From contig NZ_KB235910.1 of assembly GCF_000332175.1 (NCBI RefSeq), positions 62,001-126,000 on the forward strand: DNA of 64,000 nt, written 5' to 3'. The notes below the pieces were generated by a model that was given only the letters and a program-made list of their open reading frames with translations, made no database searches and was not told where the DNA came from. This DNA is from Pseudanabaena sp. PCC 6802 (GTDB lineage: Bacteria > Cyanobacteriota > Cyanobacteriia > Pseudanabaenales > Pseudanabaenaceae). The translations under genes were made by a program, and so were the position numbers. Positions 15,425 to 24,255 of the stretch are shown here, in pieces. How positions within the stretch are numbered: the first letter of the stretch is position 1; every line of letters begins with the position of its first letter.

Positions 15425-17737
15425 TTACTCAGTGCAAAGTTGAGATGCTCCCTTTAATAGACTGGTTGCCGCTTCAAGGTTTTGTTTAAATCCTCTTTGT
15501 TCGACGTAGTGACAAATATATGTCGCGTTTGATAGTTCAGGAGGTAATATCGATAGAATTTGCCGATCGCGAGAAACAACGAAAACCTCAGTCTGTTGTT
15601 TCGGATTTGCGATCCGTCGCGGGAAACTCAGTGTCAAGCAATCGCTGAGAAAGCATTCAATGCCATGAGAACGCAGCAATTCAAGCGTGTAAAGGTCTCT
15701 ACAGCCTATCGGGGAGTGTTGTCGGTAATATTCGAGCGCTTGCTCCGATATCAGCTCCGGGCACTGGGATAGACGGATATGGAAACCAATAAAGACAGGG
15801 GCTAGGGCAGACCCCGGCGGCCACTGCAATCCGTTTGTCTTAAACCAACCGTTAATCAAAATTGGATAAGGCCCATGCGCTGCAGGCAGAGTCGAGCAGG
15901 AGAGAATGTCATTGTCGCGATCGACATAAAGAGTAGGTCTTCGCGATGTTCGCTCGATCAGTCGTCTAGCTGCCAGGATTTGGATATGATCGCCAAGATT
16001 CTGAGTTGAAACGCTCAATGAAGCGATCGGTTTAGTATTGACAATTCCGCTTATATTTCTTGCGGCTTCCGGCAAGAAAGGATCGGGGAGGTCTTGCATG
16101 AGTTGCGTTACAAGAGATTTGTCATTGCGTGCAGCTTCGTTGTATCGATAGGTGAGTTTGGATACTGCTGGAGGAGAAATAAGCGCTTTCTCGATCGCTT
16201 CGCTGCGATCCTCCAGTAGACCGATCTCCTGAAACCTGTGCGAGTCAACGGCACTGACTTTCGGCACCCGGTTCCAATGCTCGTTACACTGAGGATCGGA
16301 TTTGCATAGATCGGCGAATAGGTCGTGGAACCAAAAATAGTTATCAGTTCGATCGTTGGTTTCCCAGAAATTAACGACTGAGGCATGCCAGCGCTCCATC
16401 AGTAGATTTCCTTCTACTGCTGCAATGAACCAGCTCGACAGCATGCGATCCGATGCGGGGCGATCGAATGCAAAGAATCCCTCAAGTGTAACGCCCCAAA
16501 TCCAGGTGTCGAGCGGGCGATGGCAAAGAACGGTCGCATCGACCCAAATACCCCCATATTCGTGTAACAACAGGGATCGAACGATATCTGACATGGAAGC
16601 TGCCGTGATGGCTTTGCCTTCTAGACATGGCAACTCCACATACCGCTGGAAGGAGTTGGCATCCAACGCACGAATTTCCCAGTCAGGGTTGCGGCACTGC
16701 CAGCTTGCCAAGCACTTACGCACGAGCCAAGGAGCGCGATCCCACCCTTGTAACCAACACATCCATATTACCTTGTTGAAAGCATACCTCTGTAGCCTAC
16801 TCTTTGCAGTGGTGGCGATTCTATGGGGCACTTTTTCAAAGGTGTGGATCGCCGATACGCTTGACTGCATGACTCGTCCGCGCGGTGCATTTATCAGGCA
16901 GTCTCGTCGCTCTATATCCAGTTTGTTAGGGTCTTGTCCGTACTCGATCAGTGGATAACGGCTGAGTTTGTCACCAATTGCCCTACGGATAGCTTGAAAC
17001 GGTGGAGATTCGATGCCTCGCGTTTCAACCCAGCGATTCATTTCAGTAGCATTGACATAAAACATGACCAGAACCTCTCGGTCGATAGTCGATGCAAACC
17101 CATGATATGAATAGAAATGAGGTGCAAAAACGCACGCAGAATTGGAATGATATCGTGCGACATAGTGTGGATTAAGCTGCTTGTCGTAAAGAACCGTAGC
17201 ATTGTACCGCTCAGTATCTTCATCTACTTCAAACTCAGGAACATAAAACACAAAGGAAAGGAATTTCGGCGGAATGTCAACGTGAATATTTTGGAAACGC
17301 CCAGCCGCCGTATACATATACTCAAACTCTGTGTGAATCTGGAGAGACGCGGCAAGCTCTGGCGTTACAGCAACGAAGAAATGCTGAAGGAACGCTGATT
17401 TCACGGTGTTGTCCGAGAAGATGGCGCGCAGGTACTGCGTCTCGATGTCTTCATTATTGACCAATGAAAATCGCTTGTTTACAAATTGGTCGCTGTCTTG
17501 CGTGCGGTCGATTAGTGCGCTGTGGTACTTGTGCTGAAGCATTCTCGATCGGACTGCTGTGTAAAGAGCAGGGGGCAGTACGCGATCGATGTAAAGGTGT
17601 CGAAAGGGATTTTTCTCAGGCACTGCAGATTCGACAGCCCCAATTATATATTGCTTGAATTCACCAAGCTGGGTTGGGTTTATTTTGTCTCCAAGCGGCG
17701 AGCTGACAGTTATTAGCGGATCGAAACCTGTTTCCAC
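15425..17737 (-). CDS. Fusion: 2OG-oxygenase-like, capsular-type glycosyltransferase, pyruvyltransferase (IS-truncated)
   Basis: The frame has 770 codons. Residues about 40-240 resemble a 2OG-Fe(II) oxygenase-like domain (IHVDIPPKFLSFVFYVPE, and a later HGF histidine). Residues about 320-540 form a glycosyltransferase of the capsular-synthesis/GT32-like group, with MSDIVRSLLLHEYGGIWVDA as the donor-binding segment. From about 575 a polysaccharide pyruvyltransferase-like domain begins (SVSTQNLGDHIQILAARRL). Only codons down to 15453 are native; the last eight residues and stop come from the IS end. The rest of the third domain lies at 13911-14255. The truncated enzyme may keep the first two activities. 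Confidence 0.8.
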   Translation of the reverse strand: METGFDPLITVSSPLGDKINPTQLGEFKQYIIGAVESAVPEKNPFRHLYIDRVLPPALYTAVRSRMLQHKYHSALIDRTQDSDQFVNKRFSLVNNEDIETQYLRAIFSDNTVKSAFLQHFFVAVTPELAASLQIHTEFEYMYTAAGRFQNIHVDIPPKFLSFVFYVPEFEVDEDTERYNATVLYDKQLNPHYVARYHSNSACVFAPHFYSYHGFASTIDREVLVMFYVNATEMNRWVETRGIESPPFQAIRRAIGDKLSRYPLIEYGQDPNKLDIERRDCLINAPRGRVMQSSVSAIHTFEKVPHRIATTAKSRLQRYAFNKVIWMCWLQGWDRAPWLVRKCLASWQCRNPDWEIRALDANSFQRYVELPCLEGKAITAASMSDIVRSLLLHEYGGIWVDATVLCHRPLDTWIWGVTLEGFFAFDRPASDRMLSSWFIAAVEGNLLMERWHASVVNFWETNDRTDNYFWFHDLFADLCKSDPQCNEHWNRVPKVSAVDSHRFQEIGLLEDRSEAIEKALISPPAVSKLTYRYNEAARNDKSLVTQLMQDLPDPFLPEAARNISGIVNTKPIASLSVSTQNLGDHIQILAARRLIERTSRRPTLYVDRDNDILSCSTLPAAHGPYPILINGWFKTNGLQWPPGSALAPVFIGFHIRLSQCPELISEQALEYYRQHSPIGCRDLYTLELLRSHGIECFLSDCLTLSFPRRIANPKQQTEVFVVSRDRQILSILPPELSNATYICHYVEQRGFKQNLEAATSLLKGASQLCTE

Positions 17738-17789
17738 AAAATTATCCCTTCTATCTTAGAACTCTAAGGAATGCTGACTTGGCCAACTT

Positions 17790-17899
17790 TATAGGGTTTT
17801 TTAGCTAAGAATGGGTTTTATCGATCGGAGTGGAAGGGTGGAACCCCTTCTTGGGAGCAGCGCCCCCAACTCCCCTACTTCAATCTGAAAACCGCTATA
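17790..17899. repeat. MITE-like element, family A, copy 1
   Basis: A 110-bp element with ends TATAGGGTTTTTTAGC and ...TGAAAACCGCTATA and a GC-rich centre (GTGGAACCCCTTCTTGGGAG). It lies in the reverse orientation relative to the copies at 56660 and 57729, just upstream of a sulfotransferase fragment. Confidence 0.75.
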
Positions 17900-17935
17900 A
17901 GTGCTACGTTGTCTGAACGAAATCTGTGATGACTA

Positions 17936-18136
17936 TTGTACCTGCACTTTCCACGATCGCGCATTGGACGATGGAACATAGAAATGAGTCAGGAAGATAT
18001 AGCTAAATTCGAGGCGATCGCTGGGGCTATGCTACGCGATCTTAGCTATGAAACTGGCAGACAATCGCAAGTACCTCGCCTAGCTCGAATTCAAGCAGAT
18101 CTAGAACGATCGTGCTCTGGACTAAAATTAAACTAG
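17936..18136 (+). pseudogene. C-terminal fragment of a sulfotransferase-like gene
   Basis: The translation SRIGRWNIEMSQEDIAKFEA followed by IAGAMLRDLSYE is the closing helix pattern of cyanobacterial sulfotransferase-family proteins (typically GRWKxxLSPEDIxxFEAIAG). No upstream catalytic part is present; the frame opens with a TTG shortly after the MITE at 17790-17899. It is probably the 3' remnant of a lost gene. Genes for a GT2 and another sulfotransferase follow. Confidence 0.6.
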
Positions 18137-18175
18137 ACTTAGAACAGCTAAAGCTTAGATAAAAATCATGCTGGT

Positions 18176-19177
18176 ATGATGTCAGCCCCAAAGCCGCTTG
18201 TAAGTGTCATTATTCCTGTCTACAATGGCGATCGCTACATTGCCCAAGCCATAGAGAGCATACTGGCTCAAACCTATACCAACTACGAAATTATCGTTAT
18301 TGATGACGGTTCTACAGATAACACTCGCGATCGCTTGCAACCTTACTGGCATCAAATCCGCTACTTCTATCAAGAAAATCAGGGGGTAGCGGCAGCTCGC
18401 AATCGCGGTATTAGTGAAAGCAATGGGGAACTGGTTGCTTTTCTAGATCAAGATGATTTTTTCTTGCCCCACAAACTGGAGGTGCAAGTAGCTGGCTGGG
18501 ATGCTAACCCTTTGTTGGCTATTGTAAATAGCGGGTGGCGCGTAGTCGATCTTGACGGTAGAGAGATTAGCGATCCGGAGATATGGCGAAATTTTCCTCA
18601 TTTAACCGTCGAAGACTGGATAATTTGGAAGCCTGTATTTATAGGTGCGATGCTATTTGAACGGGAATGGTTAGCAAGGGTCGGCAGCTTTGACACTAGA
18701 TTAAGCCAGACACCCGATATCGATCTCGCGCTCAGATTAGTAGTAACAGGCTGTCAGTCTGCTTGGGTAGCGCAATCTACGGTTTGCTACCGCCAGCACG
18801 ACCGGAACGCCTCGCGAGATGTGCTAGCACAGGCGAAGGAATTGGAAATCGTTCTAGATCGGTTGTTTAGCCACCCCAATCTCACCCCTGAGATCGGATC
18901 GCTCGAACGGCGATCGCGCTATCAAAGTCTGGTGTGGAGTGCAGCTAAGCTATATCATCATGGTGATGAGTCTGGCACGATCCATTACTTAGAAAAATCG
19001 GCGGACTACAGTCCGTACTGCTTTACTGAAATGGTTCTAGATTGGCTCTATCAATTTAGAGACTATGCGCTAGCATATGGGCATCAATTCGACACCTATG
19101 CTTTAAGTAGTTCGAGGGGATGGATAAAGCTTATGAATTCTCTGCTTTGCACTGCCCCCACATTTGCTCAAACCTAA
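18176..19177 (+). CDS. GT2 family glycosyltransferase with accessory C-terminal domain
   Basis: The protein has 333 residues. The GT-A fold opens VSVIIPVYNGDRYIAQAIES; the nucleotide-binding DDGST lies at 43-47 and the metal-binding DQDD at 91-94. LSQTPDIDLALRLVV is the acceptor-side acidic motif. Residues about 250-325 form a separate helical domain (YQSLVW ... CFTEMVLDWLYQFRDYALAY, then GHQFDTYALSSS) that recurs at the end of the next gene, a sulfotransferase. The stop codon overlaps an ATG as TAATG, and the two genes are surely one transcription unit. The sugar donor and acceptor are unknown. No membrane segment is seen. Confidence 0.9.
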   Translation: MMSAPKPLVSVIIPVYNGDRYIAQAIESILAQTYTNYEIIVIDDGSTDNTRDRLQPYWHQIRYFYQENQGVAAARNRGISESNGELVAFLDQDDFFLPHKLEVQVAGWDANPLLAIVNSGWRVVDLDGREISDPEIWRNFPHLTVEDWIIWKPVFIGAMLFEREWLARVGSFDTRLSQTPDIDLALRLVVTGCQSAWVAQSTVCYRQHDRNASRDVLAQAKELEIVLDRLFSHPNLTPEIGSLERRSRYQSLVWSAAKLYHHGDESGTIHYLEKSADYSPYCFTEMVLDWLYQFRDYALAYGHQFDTYALSSSRGWIKLMNSLLCTAPTFAQT

Positions 19178-19191
19178 TGGAGAAGCCTGTA

Positions 19192-20748
19192 ATGTCAAAA
19201 TCTTCACCTTTGATTATTGCCAGTATGCATCGCTCGGGTAGCTCTCTCGTAGCTTCTTTACTCCAGAGTGCGGGGTTGCAAATTGGTGAAAGGTTGATGG
19301 AAGCGGCTAGAGATAATAATATCAAAGGTTTTTTTGAAAATCTTGATTTTGTGGAATTTCACATGGAGCTACTTCGCTCTCATGAACTCGAGCGAAATGG
19401 TTGGACTCTCCAGAAAAAAATTAAAGTTAGCGATATTTTTATCGATCGCGCTAAGCAGATCGTCGATCGAAATTCAACAGATGAATATTGGGGATGGAAA
19501 GATCCGCGAACAACTCTGTTCCTGAAATTTTGGGCAGAATTACTCCCTGGAGCAAAATATCTACTGGTCTTTCGCTCGCCTTGGGAAGTAGTAGATTCGC
19601 TATATCGGCGTGGCGATCTACACTTTCAAACACAGCCAGAGTTAGCCGTCAAAATGTGGGCGCACTACAACAAAAAAATCCTCAAGTTTGTCAATTGCTT
19701 TCCTCATCGATGTCTGTTGGCAAATATTAGAACTATAGTCGATAATCAAAAAAGCTGGATCGAAGCAATTAACCAGAAATTTCATGTTTGTCTCGATGTG
19801 CCAAATAGTCAGATTTATGAGCCTTCCCTATTACAGTCTCAAACCACAAATAGTTGTAGATCCGCTTTAATCGAGCAGCACTTCCCCAAGGCAATAGTCC
19901 TTTACAAAAGGCTAAATACCCTGGCATGGTACCCCAATCGCCAAGCTTTTGCCGAACGGCAATCGGAACTATCCGATCGCGTTTCTAGCGATCGGTCTAT
20001 GTTTTTTGCGGACTGGCGCAATCTCCGCGTGCTGGAAGTGCGGAATCGCGATCTAGAAGTGCAGTTGCAACAAACTGACGCTATGCTGAAACAGTCACAA
20101 GCACAAATATGTGAAACCCAAACAGCTTTAGAGCGATCGCAGGAACAAGTACGCGAAACTGAAACAGTTTTAGAACAATCTCAGTCTCAACTACACGAAG
20201 CTGAAGCAGCATTAGAGCAATATCAATATGAGTTACATGAAATAGAAGCAGTTCTGGAGCAATCTCAGACCCAATTACACGAAACTGAGACTGTTCTCGA
20301 TCGATCTCAAATACAACTTCATCAAGCTTACATAGAACTGGAACAAACTAAAACTCAGCTTCAGCAGACCAAAGTAAACTTGGAATACAAAGAAGAGCAG
20401 TTAGAGCGATTGCGGTTACAGTATCTTATTGGGAGCGATTCAACAAGAGAAAAGCATATACAATACGAACTCTTGGTGTGGGATGCTTGGTATGCTTACC
20501 AAAGCAACGAGCTAACTAAAATGCAAGAACTCTTGAAGCGATCGCTGCGATGTACTCCTTTTTCATTGACTGAAACCCTTTTAAAGTGGCTAGAGAGCTT
20601 TACCAACTTCTCCACAGAGAAAGGTCATAGATTTGACTCATATTCTCTGACAAGCTCAGAGGAGTGGAAGCAGCTAACAAGGCGTGCTACGATCGTTAAG
20701 AACAGTAGTAATTTACTTGAGAAGGGCGAAGTTGTTACTATTCGATGA
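19192..20748 (+). CDS. Sulfotransferase with coiled coil and accessory C-terminal domain
   Basis: The start at 19192 is chosen because GGAG (19179-19182) precedes it; an ATG at 19177 overlapping the GT2 stop is the alternative. The product has 518 residues. The 5'-phosphosulfate loop of PAPS-dependent sulfotransferases is IIASMHRSGSSLVASLL near the start, and LLVFRSPWEVVDSLYRRGD fits the 3'-phosphate-binding segment. Residues about 270-420 are a glutamine-rich coiled coil built from repeats of LEQSQxQLHExEAV. The last 75 residues match the end of the GT2 upstream (LVWDA, TETLLKWLESF, GHRFDSYSLTSSEEW). It probably sulfates the glycan made by its neighbours. Confidence 0.85.
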   Translation: MSKSSPLIIASMHRSGSSLVASLLQSAGLQIGERLMEAARDNNIKGFFENLDFVEFHMELLRSHELERNGWTLQKKIKVSDIFIDRAKQIVDRNSTDEYWGWKDPRTTLFLKFWAELLPGAKYLLVFRSPWEVVDSLYRRGDLHFQTQPELAVKMWAHYNKKILKFVNCFPHRCLLANIRTIVDNQKSWIEAINQKFHVCLDVPNSQIYEPSLLQSQTTNSCRSALIEQHFPKAIVLYKRLNTLAWYPNRQAFAERQSELSDRVSSDRSMFFADWRNLRVLEVRNRDLEVQLQQTDAMLKQSQAQICETQTALERSQEQVRETETVLEQSQSQLHEAEAALEQYQYELHEIEAVLEQSQTQLHETETVLDRSQIQLHQAYIELEQTKTQLQQTKVNLEYKEEQLERLRLQYLIGSDSTREKHIQYELLVWDAWYAYQSNELTKMQELLKRSLRCTPFSLTETLLKWLESFTNFSTEKGHRFDSYSLTSSEEWKQLTRRATIVKNSSNLLEKGEVVTIR

Positions 20749-20825
20749 GAATACAAATTGATTCAGGGTTAGCGCGCAAATATTACCAATCGAGATTGCA
20801 AACATAAAATCTAAGGAGCAAATCT

Positions 20826-21482
20826 ATGCAGGTCGCACTAAAGCAAATAGTTGTTCCCTCTGGCGAGAAATTACTGATGAAAGATGTCAGTTGGCAGATG
20901 TACGAGCAAATTTTAGACGAGTTGGGCGAACATCGTACGGCACGGATTAATTACAGTCAAGGAATACTGGAAATTATGTCATCTCTACCAGAGCATGAAG
21001 TGAGTAAGGTAATTATTGGTAACTTTGTAGAGATTATCCTGGAAGAACTGGATATTGAGTTTTGGAGTCTAGGTTCTACTACGTTCAAACGAGAGCTGAT
21101 GAATGCTGGTTTGGAAGCTGACGACTGTTTCTATATAGAGAATGAAGCCCGCGTTCGCGGTAAGGACAGGATCGATCTAGAATCAGATCCGCCTCCCGAT
21201 CTAGCAATTGAGATCGCTCTTACTTCTCGAACAAAGTTAGATAATTACGAGAAGCTTGGCGTTCGCGAACTGTGGCGCTTCAATGGCAAAAAGCTCGAAA
21301 TTAATATATTGCAAGATACCAAATATATTCAGTCAAACAGTAGCTTTCATTTTCCAAATATTTCTGTAGGGGAAGCGATCCCTCGATACTTGGAGACAAG
21401 TAAAACTGAAGGAAGAAATAAAACAATGAAATCTTTTCGAGCTTGGATTCGAGAGCAAATTCAACACCTAAATAGAAATTAA
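20826..21482 (+). CDS. Uma2 family (DUF820) putative endonuclease
   Basis: The protein has 218 residues with the family core: WQMYEQILDELGE, INYSQGILEIMSSLPEHE, PDLAIEIALTSRTKLDNYEK and LGVRELWRF. AAGGAG (20813-20818) precedes the ATG. It lies between the sulfotransferase and the DUF4214 gene on the same strand. It belongs to a 7-kb segment without HIP1 sites. Role unknown. Confidence 0.87.
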   Translation: MQVALKQIVVPSGEKLLMKDVSWQMYEQILDELGEHRTARINYSQGILEIMSSLPEHEVSKVIIGNFVEIILEELDIEFWSLGSTTFKRELMNAGLEADDCFYIENEARVRGKDRIDLESDPPPDLAIEIALTSRTKLDNYEKLGVRELWRFNGKKLEINILQDTKYIQSNSSFHFPNISVGEAIPRYLETSKTEGRNKTMKSFRAWIREQIQHLNRN

Positions 21483-21604
21483 GAAGGAATAACTTAAGCA
21501 ATTACAAGGTAGTTGTGAGTCAAGGTAATAAGAGTAATATCTGACATCTGCGCAAAGTGAGGAGTTTAACTTATGCCGTATTTAATTCAGTAAAGGAGTA
21601 TGCT

Positions 21605-22297
21605 ATGCCTAGCAAAGACGATTTTCATAATATTGAATCTAAAAAGAATACTGACCCATTGACTGGAATAGATGTTACTTCTAGAATAAATCATTGGGTA
21701 GATAACCAAACTAAAGACCTACATGGTTTGGGTGCAGGTTACGTACAACAGCAGCCTGCTAGCGAAATGCTGATCGATTCGCTAGTAATGCTTAATCCGC
21801 ATGAATTCACGGATGAATTTTTTATTCAGGCTACCCAAAGCCTTAGCAGTAAAGATTTCACGAGAGCTACCTACAAGGTTTATCTAAGACGCGAGCCAGA
21901 GCATCTCATACTTCCACATATTGATGAGGGAATCAATGCTCGAGCCCAATTTCTCGAAAGAGTTCGCGAGTCGCCCGAATACCGTTTTTTGTGGGTTTCT
22001 CGCAAGAAAAAAAGAAATCTTTTATTTCCATTTCTATACTTGCCTAACAAACTTGCCACCAACATTCTCATTATAGTTCTGTCAAGCTTTTCACCTTTTC
22101 GACTTAGCGATCGATGCTTTGCGAGACTAACATATGTTCTTGATGGTAAAAGTTTTGTTAGAGTTGCCTATCTCACCTACTTAAAACGCGAACCCGATCG
22201 CTTGATTACAATTGGGAAAGAAGTAGCGCAGCGTATGCAATTGCTCAGCGATATTAGACACTCTTCAGAGTTTATAAGGTATTGGAATCTTTCTTAA
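21605..22297 (+). CDS. DUF4214-like domain protein
   Basis: The start at 21605 is preceded by AAAGGAG; an upstream in-frame ATG at 21557 has no such site. The product has 230 residues. Two related segments, FTRATYKVYLRREPEHLILP...RESPEYRFLW and FVRVAYLTYLKREPDRLITI...RHSSEFIRYW, each match the DUF4214 pattern (Y..YLxREPD...I..SxEF). DUF4214 repeats are frequent in glycosyltransferase fusions and secreted or RTX proteins of cyanobacteria. A hydrophobic stretch (NKLATNILIIVLSSF) separates the two. Stand-alone function is unknown; context suggests the surface glycan pathway. Confidence 0.75.
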   Translation: MPSKDDFHNIESKKNTDPLTGIDVTSRINHWVDNQTKDLHGLGAGYVQQQPASEMLIDSLVMLNPHEFTDEFFIQATQSLSSKDFTRATYKVYLRREPEHLILPHIDEGINARAQFLERVRESPEYRFLWVSRKKKRNLLFPFLYLPNKLATNILIIVLSSFSPFRLSDRCFARLTYVLDGKSFVRVAYLTYLKREPDRLITIGKEVAQRMQLLSDIRHSSEFIRYWNLS

Positions 22298-22316
22298 TTC
22301 TATTCCCCAGACAAAT

Positions 22317-24182
22317 TCAATATTTTTTCCTTAGCCACAAACTCCCTCCACTATATAACTCACCTCTGAGTAAATGCCTAACTAACTCAGGATACTTAAA
22401 AGCCGCATAAGAACAACTAAAAACTATATCAAAATTATACGAGTATGTTAAAAGAGCTCGTACAAGGTATTGCTCATTCCAACTCCTCCGTTCTTCAATA
22501 ATCCATTGTTCGGGATAGTCTCTAGGAAGGAAAATGTCATGAATGTGAATAAACACGCCTTCGCTCAAGCGCGGCAAGATTTCAAAATATAGGTAATTTA
22601 CATCACTTCCTGTTTTACTTACATGAGAGGAGTCAATAAACAAAACATCACCACTTTTCAAGTTTGCAAACGTAGATACTGGGAGATCTTCAACTTTCTC
22701 CTGAATAAGACAGCTAATACCTTGAAAGAGTATATCTTCTAATAAAAAACTAGGAGGATATGGTTCTATACAGATAAATTCCAGTTGACTTTTAAGAAAG
22801 CGACAATTTACATCCGCAATTAACAATGAGGAATAACCAGAACCAACTTCAATCATGCGCTGTGGGCTTAGATAGCGTAGCATTGCGAAAAGAACTCGGG
22901 AATCAAGCCATCCAAACTGGGGATTATTTGTATGGTAAATGGCTTTATCCTGTTTTTCAGATGGGTAATCATAATTGGCTAGATACTTCGGAAATACTTC
23001 AGATAGTAAGGTTTTGTGACTTAAATCATTAAAATCAATCCCCAAAACCTCAGGCTTAGACATCCAAATTTTATCTCTAGATTTTTTTACGTCCTCGATG
23101 TTAACAATCGGGGAGTAGAAGTGACCTTCTGGGAAGGGACATACTCCTACAATTTTAGGTCGCTCTAGAAAATTATTATTTGTGCATAATCCATTTGACG
23201 TTACATCAGGTAGGCGTACGCAAAATTCTGGAGTTAGATGTTTGTAAATCTTAGTTCTTGATACACTTACCTTAGTCATAGCTGCTATCATTTGTGTAGG
23301 TTTTATTTTGCCAATTTCGATGTAATAATTATCCAAACGAGCAACAAAATCTATAAAGTAGCAATCATGGGGATTGTCAACTTTGAAATTATGTCCGAAA
23401 CAGCGATCTATAAAAACGTTGATTAAGTTTGCAAAACCTAAAAAACTATCAAACTTAAATTTTTTTAAAAGCAGTGGTAAGATATCTTGCGAGCGAATAC
23501 CCTCAAACCCCTCTACAGAGCAATCCCAATTTTCATAGATAAATTCAAATCGATTTAGTAGGTGGTTCCACTTGTGTCTGTCTTCTAATACAGACCATAA
23601 TGGAAGTAAGATTTCTAATGCTTCAGGCCAGTACATATGCCCGTTCCTACCAATCATATCATGACTTAAAAAAAATCCTAAATCATCTAATGCGACATAG
23701 ATTTTGTCAAACAAGATCTCTAAATTTACAAAATGGTGCAGACTTTGATTAGCAATAATGATTTGATACTTCTCGTTAACTTCCCAGCTATTAATATCAG
23801 TTTCTATAAAATCAAATTGAGATAGTAAGTGGTATTCTAAAATAAGTTGTTTAGCTCTTTCCAGCATATGATGGTTAATATCTATGCAGGTAAAGGTAAA
23901 GTTAGTAATATTTTTCTTTAGAAGTGCCAGGGCTAAAGCTATTTCTGTATCGCAATTGCCAGCACCTAAACTTAAGATTGTACAGGTTGATGTTGGATCT
24001 TGCACCGCAACCTGTTCTATATAGCTTATATAGAAATTTTGAAGGTTACTAAAGCCAAGTGAATTGAGTCGAGGAAGTAAATAATTATGCGACCAATAAT
24101 GAAAGATTGGAGGTAAATCATGAACATTTGCGACCTCTTTATAATACTCAATTTCCTGTTGGATTTTTTCACTATATGACAT
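22317..24182 (-). CDS. Bifunctional protein with two SAM-dependent methyltransferase domains
   Basis: The protein has 621 residues. The first class I methyltransferase domain (about 60-200) shows motif I ILSLGAGNCDTE at 69-80 and the acidic residue after strand 2 in CIDINHHML (99-107). A middle region of about 200 residues is unassigned. The second domain, Methyltransf_24-like, begins near 400, with IEVGSGYSS at about 444-452, CIEPYP, DVLFIDSSH and a C-terminal FIHIHDIFLP. Both glycine-rich loops are intact, so both domains may be active. It follows the GT2-GT4-methyltransferase gene on the minus strand, 73 bp away, and likely modifies the same sugar chain. Codon use is AT-rich. Confidence 0.85.
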   Translation of the reverse strand: MSYSEKIQQEIEYYKEVANVHDLPPIFHYWSHNYLLPRLNSLGFSNLQNFYISYIEQVAVQDPTSTCTILSLGAGNCDTEIALALALLKKNITNFTFTCIDINHHMLERAKQLILEYHLLSQFDFIETDINSWEVNEKYQIIIANQSLHHFVNLEILFDKIYVALDDLGFFLSHDMIGRNGHMYWPEALEILLPLWSVLEDRHKWNHLLNRFEFIYENWDCSVEGFEGIRSQDILPLLLKKFKFDSFLGFANLINVFIDRCFGHNFKVDNPHDCYFIDFVARLDNYYIEIGKIKPTQMIAAMTKVSVSRTKIYKHLTPEFCVRLPDVTSNGLCTNNNFLERPKIVGVCPFPEGHFYSPIVNIEDVKKSRDKIWMSKPEVLGIDFNDLSHKTLLSEVFPKYLANYDYPSEKQDKAIYHTNNPQFGWLDSRVLFAMLRYLSPQRMIEVGSGYSSLLIADVNCRFLKSQLEFICIEPYPPSFLLEDILFQGISCLIQEKVEDLPVSTFANLKSGDVLFIDSSHVSKTGSDVNYLYFEILPRLSEGVFIHIHDIFLPRDYPEQWIIEERRSWNEQYLVRALLTYSYNFDIVFSCSYAAFKYPELVRHLLRGELYSGGSLWLRKKY

Positions 24183-24255
24183 AAAATTTAAGGTAAGTTT
24201 GGGATAACATTCAAGCCAGAATATTTTATTTCGATAAATAATTGTTTAACTTTTG

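Larger units (their letters stand above)
14256..15452 (-). mobile_element. ISKra4-like insertion sequence, 1197 bp, 8-bp target duplication
   Basis: The terminal inverted repeats are GGGAGCATCTCAGTTTTGC at 14256 and the complement of GGGAGCATCTCAACTTTGC ending at 15452. Perfect direct repeats TTTAATAG lie at 14248-14255 and 15453-15460. Two overlapping minus-strand frames encode the transposase. Clean ends and a perfect duplication indicate a recent insertion. Confidence 0.92.
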
